Source: Dyadobacter chenhuakuii (GTDB taxonomy: Bacteria; Bacteroidota; Bacteroidia; Cytophagales; Spirosomataceae). From it: a stretch of DNA of 64,000 bases. The stretch lies in contig NZ_CP098805.1 of the NCBI RefSeq assembly GCF_023821985.2, positions 2,604,001 through 2,668,000 on the forward strand. Direction: 5' to 3'. Position 1 is the first letter of the stretch, and each line of letters opens with the position of its first letter. Both the position numbers and the translations under genes were made by a program. The notes beneath the pieces were generated by a model, which was given only the letters and a program-made list of their open reading frames with translations, made no database searches and was not told where the DNA came from. Below, piece by piece: positions 54,558 through 62,881 of this stretch.

Positions 54558-57296
54558 TTGAAATACTTTAACCTTATTGTTCTGGTTTGTTTAATGGTAA
54601 CTGCTTGTTCCAAAAAGGAATCGAAGCAGTTTACGATTGGCTTTTCGCAATGCACGGGTAGTGATAACTGGCGTAAAACCATGCAGGAGAGCATGTATCG
54701 CGAGCTTTCTTTCAATCCCGAGATCAACTTTGTGATGAAGGATGCGGGCGGACAGAGTAAAACACAAATCACACAAATTGAAGAACTGCTCAAACAAAAC
54801 ATTGACCTGCTGATTGTCTCTCCCAATGAAGCAGAGCCGATTACACCCATTGTAGAAAAAGCCTATCAGAGCGGTATTCCGGTCATCATTCTGGACCGCC
54901 GCACCAATTCTGATCAGTACACAGCCTACGTAGGCGCTGATAATGTGGAAGTCGGGCAGATTGCCGGCGCTTATACCAATACACTTCTGAAAGGAACCGG
55001 AAAGGTGATCGAGATCAGTGAAAAGCCAGGCTCGTCCGCGGACATTGATCGCCATAAGGGTTTTATGGAAACGATCACCCGCTTTCCGGGCATTAGATTG
55101 ACAGCAAAATTGGATGGGGATTGGGACAAATATTCCTTTGAAGCTCCGCTGACCAAACTGCTGCAAACCCATACCGACATTGATGTTATATTCTGCCAGA
55201 ATGATCGCCGCGCACTCACCGCTTTTAAGGTTTGTAAAAATTTAGGTCTTGAAAAAAAGATCCGCCTCATTGGTGTAGACGGCCTAACCGGGCCAAATGG
55301 CGGCATTGATCTTGTTGATAGGAATGTTTTAAATGCTACTATTCTATATCCGACTGGTGGTGAAGAAGCCATCCGAACCGCGATTTCAATTCTTCAAAAG
55401 AAGCCTTTCAAAAGGGAAAACCGGCTGCAAATCACCATGATCGATTCGACCAATGTCAGGATCATGAAATTGCAGAGCGAGAAATTGGTGGCCCAGCAGC
55501 AAGACATTGAACGTCGGCAGGAAAAAATTGAGGAACAGCGCGCGATCTCTGAAAACCAGAGCATTGTCATTTACACCGTTTCCATCACCCTAGCATTAGC
55601 ACTCATTTTCGGGGCCATTTCTTTTTATTCTTTACGCGAGAACCGGAAGATCAACAAGCGACTGGAAGTGCAGAATCATGAGATATCAGATCAGAAAAAT
55701 CAAATTGAACAACTTGCCCAAAGCGCTGAAATTGAAAATGAGGCCAAACTCAAATTCTTTACCAACATTTCACACGAATTCCGCACGCCACTTACATTGA
55801 TTTTAGCACCTATTGAGGATGTTTTAGCCAGCGAAAAGATCCGCGATCCCTTGATCAAACAGGAACTTTCACTAATCCGTAAAAACACATTGAGGTTGCT
55901 CCGGCTCGTAAGCCAGCTGATGGATTTCCGTAAACTCGGAAGTCACCGCATGCAGGTGCGCGCTGGCGAGCACAATCTGGTGGCGTTTGTAAAAGACATT
56001 ATGGTTGCCTTTGAACGCATTGCTTCCAAGCGAAGGATTGATTTTCAATTAATCGCTTCCGATCCCGAATTGATGGTCTGGTTTGACGCGACAATGCTGG
56101 ATAAGGTGATTTTCAATTTGCTTTCCAATGCATTCAAGTTCACGCCGGATAAGGGAAGGGTTTATTTGTATATCAAAACCATTTCCAATAACCAGGCGCA
56201 GATTACGGTGGAAGACAACGGAATAGGCATGACGGAATCGGAAGTTGCGCACGTTTTTGAAGTTTTTTACCAAGCCGAAAGTGGTTATAAAGCATTGGGA
56301 ACCGGGCTCGGCCTGGCGCTTTCCAAGGAATTAATTTCGCTTCATAAAGGAACAATTTCCGTTCGCAGCCAGCCTAATAAGGAAACCGCATTTACCATTG
56401 AACTGCCGCTGGGTAACAAGCATTTCCAGGAAGATGAGTTACAAACCGGGCACGCGGAAGATTTTTCCATGGTCCAAAACTTCGAAATTCAGGAAGAGGA
56501 TCCTGCTTCAAATAATGCTTCTGCTAAGGAAGTTTCAGTTCACGAACAATCTGTCTTGCTTATTGAAGACAACAATGATCTGGTGCGGCTTTTGGAACAA
56601 AAACTGAATGTCAATTATCAGATACTGGTTGCCAATGATGGTGAAGAAGGTTTAAGGCTGGCATTTGAGCACATTCCCGATCTGATCGTGTGTGATGTGA
56701 CATTGCCCAAAAAGGATGGATTGGGCGTGAGCTCGATCCTTAAATCCGATTTCAGGACGTCGCACATTCCGGTGATTTTGCTTACCGCCAGAACCACCAT
56801 CGAACAGCAGATCGAAGGCATTCAAACGGGCGTCGATGCTTACATTACCAAACCATTTAACCTGCAATATGTTCAGGAAAGCATTAAAACTTTGTTGAAA
56901 AACCGGTCGGTGCTTCGGGAACATTACACCAGTGAGTTGCCCATTGAAACCTCGTCGGGCATGAATCCTAACAAGCTGGACAAGAAATTTATCACCCAAT
57001 TCACTGCATATATTGAGGAGCGTTACGATAATTCCGAGCTCAGCGTGGAAGACATTGGCAGAGACCTCGGCATGTCGCGGGTGCAGCTTTACCGAAAAGT
57101 GAAGGCGTTGCTGGGCATGAGTGTGAATGAATACATTCAGCAGGTAAGGCTCAACAAAGCCAAATTCCTGCTGCGCCGCGACGATCTGACCATTGCTGAC
57201 ATTGCCTATAAGGTCGGATTTTCCTCTCCTACCTACTTCTCCACGGCCTTCAAAGGGAAATATAATCAAACCCCGATGGAATATAAGAAATCATAA
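54558..57296 (+). CDS. Hybrid two-component system (HTCS) with periplasmic sugar-binding sensor domain
   Basis: This 912-residue one-protein signalling system joins a kinase and a transcription factor. An N-terminal signal with a lipobox-like LMVTAC (Cys17) and a periplasmic binding protein domain (about 22-310, FTIGFSQCTGSDNWRKTMQ) come first. One membrane segment follows (about 336-357), then HisKA with FFTNISHEFRTP (His406), HATPase with ENDGIGMTES-type N box read as VEDNGIGMTESE and G box GLGLALSKELI. A receiver has Asp713 in LIVCDVTLPKKDG, and the AraC helix-turn-helix (about 810-912) ends the protein. The start is TTG at 54558 without a clear ribosome site. The sensor resembles the fructose-sensing HTCS of Bacteroides; the transporter, kinase and SusCD genes downstream agree. 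Confidence 0.92.
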   Translation: MKYFNLIVLVCLMVTACSKKESKQFTIGFSQCTGSDNWRKTMQESMYRELSFNPEINFVMKDAGGQSKTQITQIEELLKQNIDLLIVSPNEAEPITPIVEKAYQSGIPVIILDRRTNSDQYTAYVGADNVEVGQIAGAYTNTLLKGTGKVIEISEKPGSSADIDRHKGFMETITRFPGIRLTAKLDGDWDKYSFEAPLTKLLQTHTDIDVIFCQNDRRALTAFKVCKNLGLEKKIRLIGVDGLTGPNGGIDLVDRNVLNATILYPTGGEEAIRTAISILQKKPFKRENRLQITMIDSTNVRIMKLQSEKLVAQQQDIERRQEKIEEQRAISENQSIVIYTVSITLALALIFGAISFYSLRENRKINKRLEVQNHEISDQKNQIEQLAQSAEIENEAKLKFFTNISHEFRTPLTLILAPIEDVLASEKIRDPLIKQELSLIRKNTLRLLRLVSQLMDFRKLGSHRMQVRAGEHNLVAFVKDIMVAFERIASKRRIDFQLIASDPELMVWFDATMLDKVIFNLLSNAFKFTPDKGRVYLYIKTISNNQAQITVEDNGIGMTESEVAHVFEVFYQAESGYKALGTGLGLALSKELISLHKGTISVRSQPNKETAFTIELPLGNKHFQEDELQTGHAEDFSMVQNFEIQEEDPASNNASAKEVSVHEQSVLLIEDNNDLVRLLEQKLNVNYQILVANDGEEGLRLAFEHIPDLIVCDVTLPKKDGLGVSSILKSDFRTSHIPVILLTARTTIEQQIEGIQTGVDAYITKPFNLQYVQESIKTLLKNRSVLREHYTSELPIETSSGMNPNKLDKKFITQFTAYIEERYDNSELSVEDIGRDLGMSRVQLYRKVKALLGMSVNEYIQQVRLNKAKFLLRRDDLTIADIAYKVGFSSPTYFSTAFKGKYNQTPMEYKKS

Positions 57297-57364
57297 ACAG
57301 CCGGATTTTTATTCAAGATTTTCAAGCAATTATTCAATTCTGCTTTCCGTCAATTCATAAGAAA

Positions 57365-57492
57365 TGATACAAATTTTAAACATGATGTATCAAAATTGAA
57401 AGATGACTTATGTATCAAATTTTAAATAATAGGCTAATTCACTGATTATCATTATAATAACCTTCTAAAATACCACTGTATCAAAGTTTAAC
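57365..57492 (+). promoter_or_regulatory. Four direct copies of a TGTATCAAA-type motif, candidate HTCS operator
   Basis: Sites are at 57365-57380, 57386-57401, 57411-57426 and 57477-57492. Each reads TGTATCAAA or TGATACAAA followed by an AT-rich TTTAAA-like tail. Starts are spaced 21, 25 and 66 bp; the first spacing is two helical turns. They lie just upstream of the promoter of the transporter-kinase-susCD operon. A related TGATACATTT lies at 54511-54520, 38 bases before the HTCS start. Confidence 0.55.
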
Positions 57493-57533
57493 TTTATTGA
57501 GATATTATTTAGTTATTCCAGGCAGCAAGTGGC

Positions 57534-57562
57534 GGTAGTTTTGACAAAAAATCAGAACTACC
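57534..57562 (+). promoter_or_regulatory. Candidate PUL promoter -7 element with overlapping inverted repeat
   Basis: TAGTTTTG at 57536-57543 fits TAnnTTTG exactly and lies 20 bases before the transporter start. It is inside a perfect inverted repeat, GGTAGTT at 57534-57540 and AACTACC at 57556-57562, whose second arm covers the ribosome site region right before the ATG. It could be an operator or a leader hairpin. No TTTG -33 is evident, as expected for an activator-dependent promoter. Confidence 0.45.
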
Positions 57563-57563
57563 A

Positions 57564-58886
57564 ATGAAAAACAGTAAGGTATTAGTTTGGTCGATCGTCG
57601 TTGCGCTTGGCGGGTTTCTTTTCGGATTTGATACGGCTGTGATCTCGGGGGCCGAAAAAGCCATTCAGCATTTATGGGATTTGTCTGCGGTCGAGCATGG
57701 ATTCACCGTTTCCATTGCATTGATAGGAACAGTGCTCGGCGCAATGTTGGGAGGCATTCCGGCCGATAAGCTTGGAAGAAAAACCACCTTATTCTGGATC
57801 GCTGTTTTATACCTAGTTTCCTCCCTCGGCTCAGCGCTTGCAACAGATTGGTACGTTTTCATATTCTTTCGCTTCCTTGGCGGACTGGGCGTTGGTGCTT
57901 CCTCAGTTGCTGCTCCGATGTACATTTCCGAAATATCTCCTGCCAAGTCACGCGGGAAAATGGTTGGATTGTTCCAGTTCAATGTCGTTTTTGGAATTCT
58001 CATTGCCTACTTCTCCAATTACTTCATGCAGGATATGGGCGACGATGCGTGGCGCTGGATGCTGGGCGTACAGGCTTTGCCTTCATTGATTTTCCTTCTG
58101 GCCATTATTTACGTTCCTGAAAGTCCGCGTTGGCTCATCATGAAAAAAGGCGACGTGCAGCAAGCCAGAGAAATCCTGAACATTATCGATCCTCAAACGA
58201 GCGAAGAAACATTGTTTGCGATTATGAATGCAAACGAGGAAACAAAGGACAAACCTTCTGCCCGGCTGTTTTCTGCCAAATACAAAACACCCGTAATGCT
58301 TGCCATTCTGTTTGCGGTTTTCAACCAGGTTTCAGGAATCAACGCCATCATTTATTACAGTCCACGTATTTTTGAAATGACGGGATTGGGTGCAAAAGCC
58401 GCGTTTTTGTCTTCTGCGGGAATTGGTTTCGTCAACTTCGCTTTCACACTTTTAGCCATCAACTTTATAGATCGTTTCGGCAGGCGCACATTGATGGCGA
58501 TTGGCTCCGTGGGTGTCATTATCACACTTGGATTGGTTGCCAGGGCATTTTTTATTAAGGATTTTACGGGCGTTCCGGTGTTCCTGTTCGTTTACATTGC
58601 CTTTTTTGCCTTCTCACAGGGCGCTGTTATCTGGGTTTTTATATCTGAAATTTTTCCAAACGAAGTGCGTGCAAATGGTCAGGCGCTGGGAAGTTTCACC
58701 CATTGGTTTATGGCGGCCGTCATCGCCTTTTCCTTCCCGATCATTTCCGAATATCTGGGCGGCGGAATCACATTTTCCTTCTTCGCGATCATGATGATTT
58801 TGCAACTCATTTTCGTGTGGCGGATCATGCCGGAAACAAAAGGAACCTCGCTGGAAAGGACTGACAAAACAATGATTCTACATTAA
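57564..58886 (+). CDS. MFS sugar porter (fructose/hexose proton symporter type)
   Basis: This 440-residue protein has twelve membrane segments of the sugar porter family. Hallmarks are GFLFGFDTAVISGAE in helix 1, DKLGRKTT in the first loop, PESPRWLIMKKGD at the middle loop, and NQVSGINAIIYYSPRIFE in helix 7. It probably brings monosaccharides, here most likely fructose, across the inner membrane. It is the first gene of the operon with kinase and susCD, 13 bases before the kinase gene. Its place matches the fructose permease of Bacteroides fructan loci. Confidence 0.92.
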   Translation: MKNSKVLVWSIVVALGGFLFGFDTAVISGAEKAIQHLWDLSAVEHGFTVSIALIGTVLGAMLGGIPADKLGRKTTLFWIAVLYLVSSLGSALATDWYVFIFFRFLGGLGVGASSVAAPMYISEISPAKSRGKMVGLFQFNVVFGILIAYFSNYFMQDMGDDAWRWMLGVQALPSLIFLLAIIYVPESPRWLIMKKGDVQQAREILNIIDPQTSEETLFAIMNANEETKDKPSARLFSAKYKTPVMLAILFAVFNQVSGINAIIYYSPRIFEMTGLGAKAAFLSSAGIGFVNFAFTLLAINFIDRFGRRTLMAIGSVGVIITLGLVARAFFIKDFTGVPVFLFVYIAFFAFSQGAVIWVFISEIFPNEVRANGQALGSFTHWFMAAVIAFSFPIISEYLGGGITFSFFAIMMILQLIFVWRIMPETKGTSLERTDKTMILH

Positions 58887-58899
58887 TATCTCCACTTAT

Positions 58900-59799
58900 A
58901 TGACACCAACAATAACCGTTTTCGGAGAAATGCTATGGGATATGCTGCCATCTGGCAAGCAACCCGGCGGAGCACCCATGAATGTGGCCATTCACCTGAA
59001 AAACTTCGGATTGAATCCAGCCTTCATCAGCCGCGTCGGCGACGATGATCTGGGCGTTGAACTCATGGATTATCTTAACAACCAGCACTTTAACACAGAT
59101 TTTATCCAAACCGGAATTACACATCTCACCGGTATAGTAAAAGTTAACCTGACGGACAAAACCGAAGTAACCTACAAAATCGTGCAGCCCGTTGCCTGGG
59201 ACTACATTATGACCACGCCTGAAAACAAGCAATTGGTTAAAGATTCAGATGTGTTTGTTTACGGCACGCTTTCCGTTCGCAGCCAGCAGTCGCGCAACAC
59301 ACTTTTTGAATTATTGAAAGATGCAAATCTGAAAGTGTTTGACGTCAACATTCGCCCGCCGCATCTGGACAGAGCCACCACCGAATATCTGCTGGAACAG
59401 GCCGACATTGTAAAAGTTAACGAGCACGAGCTTAACACGGTTTGCACGTGGTTTGGCATACAGCCAGACGTGGAAACGCAGATGAAATTCCTTTACGAAC
59501 GCTTCAACCTGAAACTGGTTTGTGTTACGCTCGGTGCCGATGGCGCGGTCGTTCTTTCCGGGGACGGATTTCATTCTCAGGGCGGATATGTCGTGGAAGT
59601 GCAGGACACGATTGGCAGCGGCGATTCCTTTCTGGCGATGTTTCTCAAAGAATATATTTCCGGCTCGTCCATCCCCTCAGCCCTTGAAAAAGCCTGTGCC
59701 GTTGGTGCATTGGTTGCCTCCTATTCTGGTGCTACACCTGTTATTGCTGAAAAAGAAATTGCTGGTTTTTTAATCAATAATCAAATCAATCATGTTTAA
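58900..59799 (+). CDS. PfkB-family carbohydrate kinase, probable fructokinase
   Basis: This 299-residue ribokinase-family enzyme shows TVFGEMLWDMLPSGKQPGGAPMNVA (read in two parts) at the substrate site, AFISRVGDDDLG, and the catalytic C-terminal motif DTIGSGDSFLAMF with its Asp base. Such short members with GEMLWDxLP starts are fructokinases that make fructose-6-phosphate from fructose and ATP. It lies between the sugar porter and susC and overlaps susC by 8 bases. A role in cytoplasmic fructose phosphorylation is inferred from family and context. Confidence 0.9.
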   Translation: MTPTITVFGEMLWDMLPSGKQPGGAPMNVAIHLKNFGLNPAFISRVGDDDLGVELMDYLNNQHFNTDFIQTGITHLTGIVKVNLTDKTEVTYKIVQPVAWDYIMTTPENKQLVKDSDVFVYGTLSVRSQQSRNTLFELLKDANLKVFDVNIRPPHLDRATTEYLLEQADIVKVNEHELNTVCTWFGIQPDVETQMKFLYERFNLKLVCVTLGADGAVVLSGDGFHSQGGYVVEVQDTIGSGDSFLAMFLKEYISGSSIPSALEKACAVGALVASYSGATPVIAEKEIAGFLINNQINHV

Positions 59800-62700
59800 A
59801 CGACTACCGCTTCTGGCTTTTGCCATACTCTGTTGGGTGCAACTTGCGGCTGCTCAATCCAACATTACCGGAACTGTGAAAGACGGCGCCGGCGTGACGC
59901 TCCCGGGCGTAAGTATCCTGGAAAAGGGTACAACCAACGGCACATTATCGGACGCTGACGGAAAGTACAGCATCAGCATTAACAGTGGCGCAACGCTGGT
60001 ATTTTCTTACGTGGGCATGGTCCCAAGTGAGGTGGTTCCGGGCACGAATAGTGTCATGGATGTGACGCTCGAATATGATTCAAAAAGCCTGAATGAAGTC
60101 GTTGTTACCGGTTATCAGTCTGAGCGAAAGAAGGATATCACAGGTGCGGTAAGTGTGGTGAGCATTAAAGACATTAAGGACAGTCAGGTGGGTAACCCGG
60201 CAAAAGCATTGCAGGGAAGAGTGCCGGGCGTGTTGATCACCACGGATGGAGCGCCTGGCGGAGGTGCTACGGTAAGGATCAGAGGCGGCAGCACATTGGG
60301 CAATAATGATCCGCTTTACATCATCGATGGCATTCCTACCAAAAGAGGATTAAATGAAATCAATCCGGCCGACGTCGAATCTATCCAGGTTTTGAAAGAC
60401 GCTTCTTCGGCGACGATTTATGGTTCAAGAGCTGCAAATGGCGTGGTGATTGTTACGACCAAAAAAGCAAAAAATGGCCAGTCAAGGTTGAATGTGAACA
60501 TTTCTACTTCAATTCAGGATTATGCTTCAAAGCTAAAAACATTGAATGCAGACGGCAGAGGCCGGGCTTACTGGCAGGCGGCAGTGAATGACAAAGCAGA
60601 TCCGAATGCGAACCAGATTTATCAATACGACTGGAATAACGACTTCAATAGTCCTTCATTGAATCAGGTGAAGTATCCCGAATTCATTGATGCGGCAAAA
60701 ACGATGAAGCCTGCGAACACTTATTGGTATGATGAGATTGCACAAAAGTCGATTATCCAATCCTATGATATGTCTATTTCCAATGGTTCTGAAAAAGGAA
60801 ATACGATGTTTTCGCTGGGCTATTACGATAACAAAGGAGTTGTAAAATCTACGCATAATAAAAAGTATAACGCAAGGTTGAACACGGATTTCTCGCTCTT
60901 TAAGTCCAAATTGAAAATCGGCGAAAACCTGTCTGCTACTTACATCCAGGATGTGCAGTCTCCTACTGCCGATATCTTATTTGCATCACTTGTTTCACAG
61001 CCTGTTGTGCCGGTTTACACCGTGGATGGCGGATGGGGCGGCCCTGCGTCCGGAATGACCGACCGCCAAAATCCGGTCAGGCTCATCGAGGACAACAGGC
61101 AGAATAAAGGCAACTTCTACCGGCTATTCGGAAATGTCTTTGCCGACCTGGAAATAATTCCAAAACTGCATCTTAAAACCAGCTATGGAATTGATTATAG
61201 CGGTGGTTACAAAAGGCTGCTTCGCAAATCGTACACCTCAGGTTTCTTGTCTGATCCAACGAATCAGGTTTCCAACTTCCAGGATTACTCGGGAAATTCG
61301 ATCTGGCAAAACACATTGAATTATGACATTCAGACTGGTAAGCACCAAATTGGAGTCCTTGTTGGACAGGAAAGCATCCGATATATCGCCCAGGAATTTT
61401 CAGCAAGCAGAAGAGGCCTGGCATTGGAGAATATCAATTATTCCTATCTGAATGCCGGAAGCAACAACATTAATAATGGCGGCAGCGGCAGCTCGAATTC
61501 ACTTTTCTCCTATTTCGCAAAGGTTAATTACACTTACGCTGATAAGTTCCTGGCATCGGCAACTGTACGTCGTGATGGTTCGTCGCGCTTTGGAAAAGAA
61601 AACCGCTTCGGAACATTTCCTGCATTTTCATTGGGTTACCGTTTGAGCGAAGAAGCATTCATTAAAGATATGCCCTTCATTTCTGATTTAAAGCTAAGAT
61701 ATGGCTGGGGGCGCTCGGGTAATCAGGAAATTCCGAACAATGCTACGCAGTCTTTATACTCAGCCATTTACGGCAGCGATCCAACCTGGGATTTTGATAA
61801 TGGCAGTGCTTATGACATTGGCGGCAATGGCACAGGCCAGCTCCCATCCGGATTTACATTGATCCAGCAAGGCAATGATGCCCTGAGATGGGAATCGCTG
61901 GCAGAATCGAATTTTGGTGTGGATTTTGGGTTCATGAACAACACATTGACAGGTTCTGTCGATTATTTCCAGAGAAAAACATCCGACATCCTGATCAGCC
62001 CGGCATATCTGGCCGTGATTGGTGATGGTGGAAACCGATTTACCAACGGCGCTTCGATGAAAAACAGCGGTTTCGAAGCATTGCTTTCCTATGACACTAA
62101 AATTGGTAATGATCTAAGGATCAACCTGACCGGTAACTTCTCGCTGTACCGCAACAAGATCACGTATTTACCAAAAGAGGTGATTGCATCCTATCCGGGA
62201 AATGGAACGGACAAGACCATTCTGGGCCGTCCGGCCAATTCATTCTTTGGATATGTAGCCGACGGAATATTCCAGAATCAGGGCGAAGTGGACAATGCTG
62301 CAACCCAACCGGGAAAAGGCGTGGGACGAATCAGATATGCCGATCTGAACAGCGATGGCACCATTGACGCGCAGGACAGGGATTTTATCGGAAACAGCAC
62401 GCCTAAGTATATGTATGGCTTCAACACTTCCGTAAGCTGGAAAAATTTCGATCTGAGCTTCTTCTTTCAAGGGATCAATGTAAAGGTTCAGAACGAATTC
62501 AAAACCTACACCGATTTCTCATCACTTTGGACCGGCACGAACTGGGGTGACAGAACGCTGGACGCATGGACGCCCGAAAACACAGGTTCTGACATTCCTG
62601 CTTTAACATTGGTAGACAGAAATAACGAAGGCCGCTTCTCGACTTACTTCATTGAAAACGGTTCCTACCTGAAATTGAGAAACGCGCAGATCGGGTACAA

Positions 62701-62869
62701 TTTCAAAAGTCTGAATGCCCTGAAAATCCAGAGCGCACGATTGTATCTGCAAGGGAGCAACCTGTTTACCATCAAAAGCAAAGCTTTCACAGGTCCCGAC
62801 CCGGAGATTCCAAACTTCGCTTTCCCGATACCCGTCATAGGAACCATTGGCCTGAATGTCACTTTCTAA
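59792..62869 (+). CDS. SusC/RagA-type TonB-linked outer-membrane transporter
   Basis: This 1025-residue protein has a signal peptide (ending AAAQSN) and the CarboxypepD-reg-like domain with SGTVKD-type NITGTVKDGAGVTLPGVSIL. The SusC plug (about 105-230) contains NPAKALQGRVPGVLITTDG, RIRGGSTLGNNDPLYIIDGI and SATIYGSRAANGVVIVTTK. A 22-strand barrel ends IPVIGTIGLNVTF. SusC forms the outer-membrane channel, closed by the SusD lid, for TonB-driven uptake of oligosaccharides. Its start overlaps the kinase gene by 8 bases, and susD follows 12 bases after its stop. The likely substrate is a fructan, from context. Confidence 0.96.
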   Translation: MFKRLPLLAFAILCWVQLAAAQSNITGTVKDGAGVTLPGVSILEKGTTNGTLSDADGKYSISINSGATLVFSYVGMVPSEVVPGTNSVMDVTLEYDSKSLNEVVVTGYQSERKKDITGAVSVVSIKDIKDSQVGNPAKALQGRVPGVLITTDGAPGGGATVRIRGGSTLGNNDPLYIIDGIPTKRGLNEINPADVESIQVLKDASSATIYGSRAANGVVIVTTKKAKNGQSRLNVNISTSIQDYASKLKTLNADGRGRAYWQAAVNDKADPNANQIYQYDWNNDFNSPSLNQVKYPEFIDAAKTMKPANTYWYDEIAQKSIIQSYDMSISNGSEKGNTMFSLGYYDNKGVVKSTHNKKYNARLNTDFSLFKSKLKIGENLSATYIQDVQSPTADILFASLVSQPVVPVYTVDGGWGGPASGMTDRQNPVRLIEDNRQNKGNFYRLFGNVFADLEIIPKLHLKTSYGIDYSGGYKRLLRKSYTSGFLSDPTNQVSNFQDYSGNSIWQNTLNYDIQTGKHQIGVLVGQESIRYIAQEFSASRRGLALENINYSYLNAGSNNINNGGSGSSNSLFSYFAKVNYTYADKFLASATVRRDGSSRFGKENRFGTFPAFSLGYRLSEEAFIKDMPFISDLKLRYGWGRSGNQEIPNNATQSLYSAIYGSDPTWDFDNGSAYDIGGNGTGQLPSGFTLIQQGNDALRWESLAESNFGVDFGFMNNTLTGSVDYFQRKTSDILISPAYLAVIGDGGNRFTNGASMKNSGFEALLSYDTKIGNDLRINLTGNFSLYRNKITYLPKEVIASYPGNGTDKTILGRPANSFFGYVADGIFQNQGEVDNAATQPGKGVGRIRYADLNSDGTIDAQDRDFIGNSTPKYMYGFNTSVSWKNFDLSFFFQGINVKVQNEFKTYTDFSSLWTGTNWGDRTLDAWTPENTGSDIPALTLVDRNNEGRFSTYFIENGSYLKLRNAQIGYNFKSLNALKIQSARLYLQGSNLFTIKSKAFTGPDPEIPNFAFPIPVIGTIGLNVTF

Positions 62870-62881
62870 AATTCTGAAATC

